A program made the translations under genes and the position numbers. DNA of 6,774 nucleotides from Bacteroidales bacterium (lineage in GTDB: Bacteria > Bacteroidota > Bacteroidia > Bacteroidales > UBA12481): the NCBI GenBank assembly GCA_028707745.1, contig JAQWAJ010000096.1, positions 1-6,774 of the forward strand, written 5' to 3'. Positions 1 through 6,774 of the stretch are shown one piece after another. Position 1 is the stretch's first letter. Every line of letters starts with the position of its first letter. Below the pieces are notes generated by a model that made no database searches, was not told where the DNA came from, and saw only the letters and a program-made list of their open reading frames with translations.

Positions 1-474
1 CGGATCATCCTGAGCCGTCCGGCTGTTGAGTCGGGTGAGAACCTCGGATTTCTGCCGGGCGACCTGAAGGAGAAGCTGGATCCATATCTGCAGCCCCTGT
101 ACGATGCACTCCTCGATATGATGCCGGCCCGAAAGCTCAAGGAATATATGGAGGATAATGTGATTCAGATCGCTCCGCTGGCATTCATGCGCGGACGAAC
201 ACTCGACAATGCATTTGTCATTCTGGATGAGGCGCAGAACGCCTCCGTCAATCAACTGAAAATGTTCCTGACCCGCATGGGCGAATATGCAAAGTTTGCG
301 GTCACCGGGGATATCACCCAGGTCGATCTGCCCGATCCGAACAAATCTGGACTGATCCACGCCAAAAAAATCCTTGCCGATATACCCGGAATTGCAATTA
401 TCGAGTTTTCGCGGCAGGATATTATCAGGCATAAGTTGGTTGAGCAGATTGTAAAAGCTTATGAAAAAAAGTAA
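1..474 (+). CDS. phoH: PhoH-family ATPase, C-terminal part (5' end outside the window)
   Basis: The reading frame is open from base 1 to the TAA at 472-474, giving the last 157 residues of a PhoH-like protein, a cytoplasmic P-loop ATPase family related to the ATPase half of superfamily 1 helicases. Visible family landmarks are RPAVESGENLGFLPGD at the left edge, the PLYDAL segment, and a Walker B motif VILDEAQN at 217-240, followed by the FAVTGDITQVDLP segment (about 295-333), a sensor-like stretch typical of PhoH. The Walker A loop must lie upstream of the window. PhoH proteins are usually about 320-350 residues, so roughly half is seen. There is an internal ATG pair at 118-123, but the conserved sequence continues upstream of it, so it is not the start. 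The precise cellular role of PhoH is not settled; links to RNA metabolism and phosphate stress are family knowledge. It is followed 19 bases later by purC in the same direction, so co-transcription is likely. Confidence 0.95.
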   Translation, partial: RIILSRPAVESGENLGFLPGDLKEKLDPYLQPLYDALLDMMPARKLKEYMEDNVIQIAPLAFMRGRTLDNAFVILDEAQNASVNQLKMFLTRMGEYAKFAVTGDITQVDLPDPNKSGLIHAKKILADIPGIAIIEFSRQDIIRHKLVEQIVKAYEKK

Positions 475-493
475 CTTCGTTAAAAATCTATAG

Positions 494-1438
494 ATGGAAG
501 CAATTGTAAAAACCGAATTCAACTTACCCGGGCAAATCAGCCTGTACAAAGGGAAAGTAAGGGACGTGTACAATATCAGCGACAAGTACCTGGTTATGGT
601 TGTAACCGACCGGATATCAGCCTTTGATGTGGTACTGCCGAAAGGAATTCCGTATAAAGGACAGGTTTTAAATCAGATAGCATCCAAGTTTCTGGATGCC
701 ACGAGTGATATCGTTCCAAACTGGAAGATTGCCACACCGGATCCGATGGTTACCATTGGAAGAAAAGCCGAATCTTTGCCGGTTGAAATGGTCATCAGGG
801 GATACCTCACCGGTCATGCCTGGCGCGAATACAAATCCGGAAAACGCTCGATCTGCGGAGTACCGATGGCTGAAGGGATGAAGGAAAATCAGAAATTTGC
901 CAAACCCATCATCACTCCCACAACAAAAGCACACGAAGGCCACGATGAAGATATCAGCCGTGAAGAAATCATCGCCAGCAAACTGGTGTCGGCTGAAATA
1001 TACAATCAGTTGGAGGAATACACCTACAAACTCTTTGAACGCGGCACCAAAATCGCTGCCAGCATGGGGTTGATCCTGGTTGACACCAAATATGAATTTG
1101 GTATTCAGGACGGTAAGATTTATCTCATCGATGAAATCCACACCCCTGATTCAAGCCGGTATTTCTACGGTGATACTTACGAAAGTAATTTCAACAAGGG
1201 TATTGAGCAGAAACAGCTTTCGAAAGAGTTTGTCAGACAATGGCTTATCGAGAATCACTTTCAGGGATTGGAAGGACAGACAGTTCCTTTTATGCCGGAT
1301 ACATTTGTTGATGAAATTTCTGAAAGGTATATCGAGTTATTTGAGCAGATTACCGGTGAACCGTTTGTCAGGGCTGATTCGATCAACGTAATGAATCGGA
1401 TCGAAACCAACATCAGGCATTTTCTTGAAAAACTTTGA
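494..1438 (+). CDS. purC: Phosphoribosylaminoimidazole-succinocarboxamide synthase (SAICAR synthetase)
   Basis: This 314-residue cytoplasmic enzyme of de novo purine synthesis joins CAIR and L-aspartate, with ATP hydrolysis, to make SAICAR. The family pattern is complete: KGKVRDVY at residues 19-26 (nucleotide-binding N-terminal region), [12 protein letters not shown] at 38-49, [13 protein letters not shown] at 95-107 (close to SAICAR synthetase signature 1), [14 protein letters not shown] at 141-154, LVDTKYEFG at 195-203 (signature 2), and [11 protein letters not shown] at 213-223. The length fits the longer form of the family (about 300-315 residues) rather than the roughly 237-residue E. 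coli type. The ATG at 494 is chosen because it places KGKVRDVY at the usual distance from the N terminus. No Shine-Dalgarno sequence precedes it, which is normal in Bacteroidota. It lies 19 bases after phoH, and its TGA stop overlaps the TTG start of the symporter gene. I see no frameshift or missing key residue. Confidence 0.97.
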   Translation: MEAIVKTEFNLPGQISLYKGKVRDVYNISDKYLVMVVTDRISAFDVVLPKGIPYKGQVLNQIASKFLDATSDIVPNWKIATPDPMVTIGRKAESLPVEMVIRGYLTGHAWREYKSGKRSICGVPMAEGMKENQKFAKPIITPTTKAHEGHDEDISREEIIASKLVSAEIYNQLEEYTYKLFERGTKIAASMGLILVDTKYEFGIQDGKIYLIDEIHTPDSSRYFYGDTYESNFNKGIEQKQLSKEFVRQWLIENHFQGLEGQTVPFMPDTFVDEISERYIELFEQITGEPFVRADSINVMNRIETNIRHFLEKL

Positions 1439-2961
1439 ATGTAAAATCAGCCTTCGGAGGTAAAAGAATAGCACTTTGGGCCGGCCCGATCGTTGCCATT
1501 GCCCTGATATTCTTTTACCATCCGGATGCTGAGCACCCTGAAATAGGATACACACTGGCCGTCGCTGCCTGGATGGCGATCTGGTGGATAACCGAACCTG
1601 TTCCGCTAGCTATAACTTCTCTACTTCCCGTTGCGCTGTTCCCGATTCTCAGCATTATGGACGGGCAAACGGTCTCGGCGGCTTATTTCAACCATGTCAT
1701 TTTTCTGTTTATCGGAGGATTTCTTGTTGCCCTGGCCATGCAGCGCTGGAATCTTCACAAACGGGTCGCGCTGAGCATTCTCAGTATAACCGGGACCAGT
1801 AAATCAAGATTGCTTTTAGGGTTCATGCTGGCGACGGCCCTGCTCAGCATGTGGATGTCGAATACAGCAACCGCCATGATGATCGTTCCCATTCTTTTGG
1901 CTGTTCTTTCAGAAATTGAACCAGAGCCCGATACCAAAAAATCCTTTTCCACAGGGATGTTGCTCGGAGTTGCTTATGGCGCTTCAATCGGAGGGATCAT
2001 GACGCTGGTGGGCACCCCACCGAACCTTTCGTTTCTGCGGATCTACCAGGTCATGTTTCCACAAGCGCCGGCAATCACCTTTTTACAGTGGATGTTGTTT
2101 GCCGTCCCGGCCGGTATTCTGCTGATGGCGGCCGCCTTTTCTTTGCTCTATTTCAGATATGCCAAAGGGAGCAAAACCAAAGCGGTAAAGGATTATCCCG
2201 TCAGGCAAATGAAAAAGGATCTTGGACCCATGAGCTTTGAAGAAAAAGTCGTATTGGTCTGCTTTCTCTCCATGGCTTTGCTTTGGATCACCCGGTCTGA
2301 TGTTGAAATCGGCACCACTACCATCAAAGGATGGGCATCATTGTTCGGAAAACCATCTTACATCAATGATGGCACTGTGGCCATCGCCCTGTCGCTGCCA
2401 CTTTTCCTGATTCCCGCCAGAGGGAATGCCAAATCCAGAATCATGGATTGGGAAACAGCCAGTCATTTGCCCTGGGATATTGTTCTGCTTTTCGGAGGTG
2501 GATTTGCACTGGCAAACGGGTTCAGGGATTCAGGACTTTCTCTCTGGCTGGGTGAGCAACTGCAGGGAATGTCATCGCTTTCCCCAATAATTATCATATT
2601 GATTATCTGCTTATTGGTTACATTCCTCACGGAACTGACCTCCAACACAGCCACTACCGAAATGATTCTTCCGGTTCTTGCCGGTATGGCTGTTGCCACT
2701 CATATACATCCGCTGTTATTAATGCTGCCGGCAACTTTATCTGCCTCCATGGCATTCATGCTGCCAGCCGCAACTCCGCCAAACGCGATCATTTTCGGCA
2801 CCAGACGCTTGACAATCGCAGAAATGGCCAAAACCGGTTTTTGGCTCAACCTGATTGGTGCAGTGATTATCACAGCTGTCGTCTATTTTATCGGATCGGC
2901 AGTGTTCAATATCACTCCCGGCGAGTTTCCTGCCTGGGCCGTTCCGAATGTTAATCATTGA
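1435..2961 (+). CDS. DASS/SLC13-family sodium-coupled anion (dicarboxylate-type) symporter
   Basis: This 508-residue polytopic inner-membrane transporter has about a dozen hydrophobic stretches. It belongs to the divalent anion:sodium symporter family, which takes up C4-dicarboxylates, citrate or sulfate with Na+. The inverted-repeat architecture is clear: the Na+-site motif SNT occurs twice, at residues 142-144 (MSNTATAMM) and 403-405 (TSNTATTEM), and each is followed by a TPPN loop, at 194-197 (LVGTPPNLS) and 447-450 ([10 protein letters not shown]). In the structurally known homologue VcINDY these elements form the sodium sites and bind the substrate carboxylates. The end, PGEFPAWA, is also typical. 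TTG at 1435 is the only ATG/GTG/TTG start that keeps the first membrane segment: the frame has a TGA at 1426-1428, and the next ATG is codon 47. The gene overlaps purC by four bases (TTGA), suggesting translational coupling, and its 3' end overlaps the opposing peptidase gene. Family assignment is firm; the exact substrate (succinate/malate-like versus sulfate) cannot be read from sequence, though the SNT/TPPN pattern favours dicarboxylates. Confidence 0.93.
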   Translation: MNVKSAFGGKRIALWAGPIVAIALIFFYHPDAEHPEIGYTLAVAAWMAIWWITEPVPLAITSLLPVALFPILSIMDGQTVSAAYFNHVIFLFIGGFLVALAMQRWNLHKRVALSILSITGTSKSRLLLGFMLATALLSMWMSNTATAMMIVPILLAVLSEIEPEPDTKKSFSTGMLLGVAYGASIGGIMTLVGTPPNLSFLRIYQVMFPQAPAITFLQWMLFAVPAGILLMAAAFSLLYFRYAKGSKTKAVKDYPVRQMKKDLGPMSFEEKVVLVCFLSMALLWITRSDVEIGTTTIKGWASLFGKPSYINDGTVAIALSLPLFLIPARGNAKSRIMDWETASHLPWDIVLLFGGGFALANGFRDSGLSLWLGEQLQGMSSLSPIIIILIICLLVTFLTELTSNTATTEMILPVLAGMAVATHIHPLLLMLPATLSASMAFMLPAATPPNAIIFGTRRLTIAEMAKTGFWLNLIGAVIITAVVYFIGSAVFNITPGEFPAWAVPNVNH

Positions 2962-4427
2962 ACCGAAACCTGAGCCAGGTCACCAAGGGCCAGGGTAAGA
3001 ATCGTGGCGAGGTCCTCCAATGTTTCGGGCCATATCGTTGAGAGATTGTCAGCCGGAGTATGATACCCGCCAGGACCTCCGTAAGAGGAAATACTTACAG
3101 ATGGCACTCCGGCCTGTATAAATATGGCAGCATCGGTTCTGGGGCGCCCCAGGTTATTGCTTTTCGAAGAGGTCAGGTTTCTGTGAACATAGCTGGAGTT
3201 GGCCCGATCGATCACATTGCCCAGGTCGGGGTAATTCAGCCCGCCTCCCAGGTGAAGATTGGGCCCGACACCCACACAATCCAGGTTGATGTATCCAACT
3301 GTTTTATCCAGCGGAAAAACCGGGTTCTTTACATAGGTTCCTGATCCGACCAATCCCTGCTCCTCAGCGCCCAATCCGATAAACAATATGGATCGTTTAA
3401 AATGGATGCCGGATGTAGCGAGTGCTTTTGCGACCCCCATCATCACGGCTATTCCCGATGCGTTATCATTTGCTCCCGGGCACAGTTCCCAATTCATGCC
3501 ACAGTGATCCAGATGCCCGCCGATGATGATTACCTCATCTTTCAATATCGGATCAGTTCCGGAGATCAACCCCATCACATTCATCCCTTTTCCATCAGCA
3601 TGATGTTCGGTGACATTTTTAATGGTCACGATCTTGCCGGTATTGAATGACTGAGGTTTCAGATCGGCAGAAATTTTATCCACCAATCCCTGATACACCC
3701 GTCCTGTGCCCTTAAAAAGGTCTTCCACCACGCGTGTGCCCACTAAAGTCACCAGGAGTTCCTGGTGATATTCATTATTGGTGTTGGCCAGCGGTCCATA
3801 ATGATAGAGTATCCCGGTTGCACCATGGTTGATGGCATTCTGCATTTTATACTGATGGGTCGAATAAACCAGCCAGGGATTGAACTGCCCGGGGCCCGCG
3901 GATGGCGAAACAGGAGCTTCAGGGCGCATCAGAACGATTTTCCCTTTTACATCGACTCCTTTGTAATCGTCATATCCCAACTCAGGAGCCGAAATCCCAT
4001 ATCCGGCAAAAACAACCTCTGCCCTGATTTCTCCGGAGGCAGATGAGCTGCCCGGCATAAATTCATCATAATAATGATACGAAACATTCACGGAATCCTT
4101 CCCTTTTACAGGCAAACTCAGCACCAGTGAACACCCCGGAAAAACAGAGGTGTATGGTTGAGGAAAGTTCTGAAACCAACCCGTTTCCGATGCCGGTTTG
4201 ACGCCCCACTCTGCCATCTGTGCAGCCACCCATTCGGCGGATTTTCTATAACCATCAGAACCCGTGAGCCTGCCCTGATACTTTTCACCAGCCAGTTCGC
4301 TGACAAAACTGAATAATTCTTCACTTTTGATATTCCAGGTGACAGGAATCAGCGGATTCTGCTGAACCTGTCCAAATGAAATCGCACTGCAAAACAAACA
4401 CCATGTGGCAACCAGAAACCCTCTCAT
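2955..4427 (-). CDS. Secreted M28-family zinc metallopeptidase (aminopeptidase-like) with PA insert
   Basis: This 490-residue exported peptidase starts at the ATG at 4427-4425. The first 19-20 residues form a short hydrophobic signal peptide (likely cleaved near SFG/Q) with no clear lipobox, so a periplasmic or extracellular protein is expected. Residues about 130-245 resemble a protease-associated (PA) domain (VVFAGYGIS, DVKGKIVLM, HGATGILYHY). The catalytic M28 domain follows. By comparison with the family, the two-zinc site should be H305 (GGHLDH), D321 as the bridging Asp (GANDNASG), E355 as general base with E356 as ligand (GLGAEEQGLVGS), D383 (INLDCVG) and H456 (YHTPADNL). All are present, so the enzyme should be active. 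M28 members release N-terminal amino acids or dipeptides; the specificity here is unknown. Cys309 and Cys316 flank the metal-site loop. The gene is convergent with the symporter (7-base overlap) and divergent from the LysM gene. I see no strong promoter upstream of it. Confidence 0.93.
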   Translation of the reverse strand: MRGFLVATWCLFCSAISFGQVQQNPLIPVTWNIKSEELFSFVSELAGEKYQGRLTGSDGYRKSAEWVAAQMAEWGVKPASETGWFQNFPQPYTSVFPGCSLVLSLPVKGKDSVNVSYHYYDEFMPGSSSASGEIRAEVVFAGYGISAPELGYDDYKGVDVKGKIVLMRPEAPVSPSAGPGQFNPWLVYSTHQYKMQNAINHGATGILYHYGPLANTNNEYHQELLVTLVGTRVVEDLFKGTGRVYQGLVDKISADLKPQSFNTGKIVTIKNVTEHHADGKGMNVMGLISGTDPILKDEVIIIGGHLDHCGMNWELCPGANDNASGIAVMMGVAKALATSGIHFKRSILFIGLGAEEQGLVGSGTYVKNPVFPLDKTVGYINLDCVGVGPNLHLGGGLNYPDLGNVIDRANSSYVHRNLTSSKSNNLGRPRTDAAIFIQAGVPSVSISSYGGPGGYHTPADNLSTIWPETLEDLATILTLALGDLAQVSVQ

Positions 4428-4486
4428 AACTTGAAAATATTGTCTAAAATAAAGGAATAATAACGATTTTCAGCTTTACCGGCCTC

Positions 4487-4517
4487 TTTGTACTGGTTTG
4501 CAATTTAAGTAACTTTG
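4487..4517 (+). promoter_or_regulatory. Bacteroidota-type promoter (-33 TTTG / -7 TAnnTTTG) for the LysM gene
   Basis: TTTG at 4487-4490 and TAACTTTG at 4510-4517 are separated by exactly 19 bases. Both boxes match the consensus recognised by the primary sigma factor of Bacteroidota (TTTG, about 19-21 bases, TAnnTTTG) without mismatch. Transcription would start a few bases after 4517, around 4521-4526, leaving a leader of only about 12-17 bases before the GTG at 4538. The site lies in the 110-base divergent spacer between the peptidase and LysM genes. The boxes are read directly from the sequence; promoter activity and the start position are inference. Confidence 0.75.
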
Positions 4518-4537
4518 CTGTCTACAAACAAGAAAAC

Positions 4538-6283
4538 GTGAATGCAATTTCTCCATCATTGACCCATCATCAACGGAAGCCCGTTTTCTTCCTGATTCTG
4601 CTATTCTTTGCCCTTTCGATGAACTGTTTCGCTCAGTTTCAGCCTGCTCCCGTTAAACGGTCGAATAACCTGATCACCGTTAACGGAAAAAACTTCTACG
4701 TTCATGAAGTTTTGCTAAACCAAACACTATATGGAATCTGCCAGGAATATAAGGTCAGCGAAGAGGAGATCAAGAAGATCAATCCCGATCTGAATAACCG
4801 GTCGGTTTACCCCGGCATGGTACTGCGGATTCCGGAACAGGCCGCACCAGTAAAACCCGTTATAGCCAAAACAAAGGGAGCGATGATCTCCCATACCGTT
4901 GTACCGAAAGAAACCCTGTCTTCGCTATCCAGGCAATATGGAGTGAAAGTCAGTGACATCAAGGAGTGGAACCCTGAAACCAAACAAGGATTGCAGATTG
5001 GCCAGATTATCAGGATACCTAAAGATAAGATTACCGCTTCTCAAAAAGAGCCGGTATCTGCCGGTCAACCGGTAACAGATCCCGCTGAGCCTGTTGAAAA
5101 TTTACAGGATGATCAGGGTTGTCATGCGAAGCCCTTTCCCCATGTTAATGATTCGTTTCATCTGGCTGTTTTGTTGCCTTTGAGCATCGCGGAAAATGAC
5201 TCGATCAATTTTACCGATACATTAAAATCGGATTTTTTCCGGTTTTATGAGTTTCTCGAAGGAGTTTACCTGGCTGTTGATTCGATGCGGGAGGATGGCA
5301 TAAAGCTTACGCTCGACGTTTATGATACGGAAAGGAAAACGGAGACCATCCGTAAGATTCTCGCCAGTGAGGATCTTCAGAAAGCCGACCTCATTATCGG
5401 ACCCGTATATCCATCTGAAATGGAAATCGTTACCGATTTTGCCAGGAGCAAGCATATTCCGATGGTATCTCCCCTATCTGCATTCAATGTCACACGCGAC
5501 AACCCGTATGCATTTCAGGTGAGAAACGAACTTTCCAGACAGGTCGAGCTAACCACTACCTATCTGGGTTCAAAGTACAGCCAAAATATATTGGTGATTG
5601 GACGCCAGGCAGAAAAGAGCAATTCCGACTTTGTGCGGTTTACCGGCATGCTGGGGTCAGAGATCCGGAATCAGGATCCTTTGAAAAAAGCCTCTTTTAA
5701 AACGATCTATTACAGTGAAACCGCGCATGGTTACCTGAATGCTGAATCGAAAAGCGTTGATCTCGACAGTTACCTGTCGGCTTCAAGGCCCAACTATATC
5801 ATCGTACCATCTGAAAATGAAGTCTTTATCACCGAGATCATCAGCGAACTGCAAAGAGTTCCTGCCACGCATAAAATATCCGTATTCGGATTGAATCAGT
5901 GGGTATTTGACAAACAGGATATGGGCAATCTTTATAACATCAATCTGGAGTTGTACAGTGATTTTGATGAGTACACATTTATCGATTTCTCAGATCCTTT
6001 GGTCAAGGATTTTTGTCGCAAATACAAGGAGAACTGGAAAATTGCCCCATCGAGATACAGCTTTCAGGGGTTCGATATTGCGTATTACTTTGCCACAGCG
6101 ATGTTTCAATTCGGTCATAAATTAACCACTACGGCACCCTGCTGGCAGAATTACCTGAATCATCCGTCAATGCTGACCTCCATGAAGTTCAAATCCACTG
6201 GCAATGCCAATGGATTTGAAAATCAGGCTGTCACCGTTATCCGGTTCCAGAAGGAAGAATTGGTCAGAAAAAAAGTGAATTAA
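4538..6283 (+). CDS. Secreted protein with two LysM domains fused to a periplasmic-binding-protein (type I) domain
   Basis: This 581-residue protein has a signal peptide (basic HHQRK, then a hydrophobic core at about residues 15-28, probable cleavage after CFA at residue 32; no good lipobox). Two LysM modules that bind glycan strands follow: residues about 53-99 ([14 protein letters not shown] to VLRIP) and about 118-161 ([13 protein letters not shown] to IIRIP). After a Pro/Glu-rich linker (about 165-203), residues about 207-575 resemble the type I periplasmic binding fold of branched-chain amino acid receptors ([39 protein letters not shown], and later [14 protein letters not shown]). The start is GTG at 4538: it is the only start that keeps the whole signal peptide, since the next in-frame ATG is codon 28, inside the hydrophobic core. 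A consensus promoter sits just upstream. No ABC permease or ATPase gene is nearby, so classical solute uptake is not indicated. A wall-bound sensing or scaffolding role is inference. The gene ends in a 4-base overlap with the opposing carbamoyltransferase gene. Confidence 0.88.
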   Translation: MNAISPSLTHHQRKPVFFLILLFFALSMNCFAQFQPAPVKRSNNLITVNGKNFYVHEVLLNQTLYGICQEYKVSEEEIKKINPDLNNRSVYPGMVLRIPEQAAPVKPVIAKTKGAMISHTVVPKETLSSLSRQYGVKVSDIKEWNPETKQGLQIGQIIRIPKDKITASQKEPVSAGQPVTDPAEPVENLQDDQGCHAKPFPHVNDSFHLAVLLPLSIAENDSINFTDTLKSDFFRFYEFLEGVYLAVDSMREDGIKLTLDVYDTERKTETIRKILASEDLQKADLIIGPVYPSEMEIVTDFARSKHIPMVSPLSAFNVTRDNPYAFQVRNELSRQVELTTTYLGSKYSQNILVIGRQAEKSNSDFVRFTGMLGSEIRNQDPLKKASFKTIYYSETAHGYLNAESKSVDLDSYLSASRPNYIIVPSENEVFITEIISELQRVPATHKISVFGLNQWVFDKQDMGNLYNINLELYSDFDEYTFIDFSDPLVKDFCRKYKENWKIAPSRYSFQGFDIAYYFATAMFQFGHKLTTTAPCWQNYLNHPSMLTSMKFKSTGNANGFENQAVTVIRFQKEELVRKKVN

Positions 6284-6774
6284 TCTCCCAGGGTAGCTAC
6301 CATGACGGCCTTGATCGTATGCAGTCGGTTTTCAGCTTCGTCAAAGACAATCGAATTCTCCGATTCGAAAACTTCTTCGGTGACTTCGATGCCATCCAAA
6401 CCGAATTTCTGATAGATCTTTTCACCGATTGCAGTCTCCCTGTTGTGGTAAGCCGGCAGGCAATGGAGGAATTTAATACCCGGATTCTGCGTCATTTCCA
6501 TCACTTTGGCATTGATCTGATAGGGTTTAAGGAGATTGATACGTTGTTCCCAAACACTGTCGGGTTCGCCCATTGAAACCCACACATCGGTATAGAGAAA
6601 ATCACAACCTTTAACGGCTTCCTGAACATCTTCAGTGAGTGTGATGCTGGCGCCGGTATGTGAACCTATTTCGCGGCATGTTTTCACCAGGTCGTCAGAC
6701 GGGAAGAGTGATTTTGGTGCGGCAACCCGGAAGTCCATTCCCATTTTTGATGCGCCGACCATCAATGAATTGCC
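6280..6774 (-). CDS. argF: Ornithine carbamoyltransferase, C-terminal half (5' end outside the window)
   Basis: The frame is open from the right edge to a TAA at 6282-6280 and gives the last 164 residues of a canonical ornithine carbamoyltransferase, a cytoplasmic enzyme that makes citrulline from carbamoyl phosphate and ornithine. The fragment opens with GNSLM, the conserved GNS/ANS start of the ornithine-binding domain, then [10 protein letters not shown], the DVWVSMGE motif (about 6588-6565; its SMG loop closes over ornithine), HCLPAYH at 6465-6445 (with the catalytic-site Cys), [20 protein letters not shown], and the ending [13 protein letters not shown]. Family length is about 310-335 residues, so half is missing. 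No truncation or frameshift is visible inside the window. The SMG and HCLPAYH motifs mark the true ornithine enzyme rather than the N-succinyl/N-acetyl-ornithine type. Biosynthetic (argF/argI) and catabolic (arcB, arginine deiminase pathway) versions cannot be told apart from this half, so the symbol is provisional. The gene is convergent with the LysM gene and overlaps it by four bases. Confidence 0.93.
   Translation of the reverse strand, partial: GNSLMVGASKMGMDFRVAAPKSLFPSDDLVKTCREIGSHTGASITLTEDVQEAVKGCDFLYTDVWVSMGEPDSVWEQRINLLKPYQINAKVMEMTQNPGIKFLHCLPAYHNRETAIGEKIYQKFGLDGIEVTEEVFESENSIVFDEAENRLHTIKAVMVATLGD

Noticed and set aside
118..474. A complete 118-residue protein starting at the ATG at 118
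   Set aside because: The same frame stays open to the left edge and carries conserved PhoH sequence (RPAVESGENLGFLPGD), so this is the tail of a longer gene rather than a small one.
668..1141. Open reading frame of 157 codons on the - strand inside purC
   Set aside because: It lies entirely opposite a clearly conserved purC, has no recognisable protein motifs, and its sequence is the antisense shadow of purC codons.
3060..4046. Several + strand open frames opposite the M28 peptidase gene
   Set aside because: They lack family motifs and are explained by the codon pattern of the strongly supported peptidase on the other strand.
4444..4451. Candidate -7 box (TATTTTAG on the - strand) for the M28 peptidase gene
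   Set aside because: It has one mismatch to TAnnTTTG, and there is no TTTG or TTG at the required 19-21 base distance upstream, so it is too weak to annotate.
6319..6576. 85-codon + strand frame opposite the carbamoyltransferase gene
   Set aside because: It is the antisense shadow of well-conserved ornithine carbamoyltransferase motifs, with no start signal or recognisable domain.
1..6774. A novel multi-gene system, mobile element, CRISPR array or RNA gene
   Set aside because: All genes belong to recognisable chromosomal families with unrelated roles. I saw no direct repeat array, terminal inverted repeats, transposase or integrase motif, or tRNA/rRNA-like stretch.

Overview
This window looks like ordinary chromosomal DNA from a member of the Bacteroidota, probably a Bacteroidales/Marinilabiliales-like lineage; that placement is inference. 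Three things point there. First, a textbook Bacteroidota promoter (TTTG, 19-base spacer, TAnnTTTG) lies at 4487-4517. Second, the start codons have almost no Shine-Dalgarno sequence in front of them. Third, the gene content fits: PhoH followed by PurC, a secreted M28 peptidase with a PA insert, and a secreted protein joining LysM repeats to a periplasmic-binding-protein fold.

Layout. Bases 1-2961 on the + strand hold a tightly packed run: the 3' part of a PhoH-family ATPase gene, then purC (SAICAR synthetase) after a 19-base gap, then a DASS/SLC13-type sodium-coupled anion symporter whose TTG start overlaps the purC stop by four bases. The three are probably co-transcribed. Bases 2955-4427 on the - strand encode a secreted M28 zinc metallopeptidase whose 3' end overlaps the symporter gene tail-to-tail by 7 bases. 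A 110-base divergent spacer (4428-4537) carries the promoter for the next gene. Bases 4538-6283 on the + strand encode a secreted protein with two LysM domains and a type I periplasmic-binding-protein-like domain. From 6774 down to 6280 on the - strand is the C-terminal half of a canonical ornithine carbamoyltransferase, convergent with the LysM gene and overlapping it by 4 bases (a shared TTAA).

How the genes relate. They are mostly unrelated housekeeping and envelope functions: purine synthesis, carboxylate uptake, extracytoplasmic peptide hydrolysis, a cell-wall-associated binding protein, and arginine/citrulline metabolism. The sequence does not support a single multi-gene system, and I found no mobile element, CRISPR array, RNA gene, or defence or biosynthetic cluster. 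There is no gene-free stretch over 300 bases; the largest gap is the 110-base divergent spacer. The points most worth a second look are the LysM/binding-protein fusion, the promoter with its GTG start and very short leader, the TTG-start overlap, and the two overlapping convergent gene pairs.
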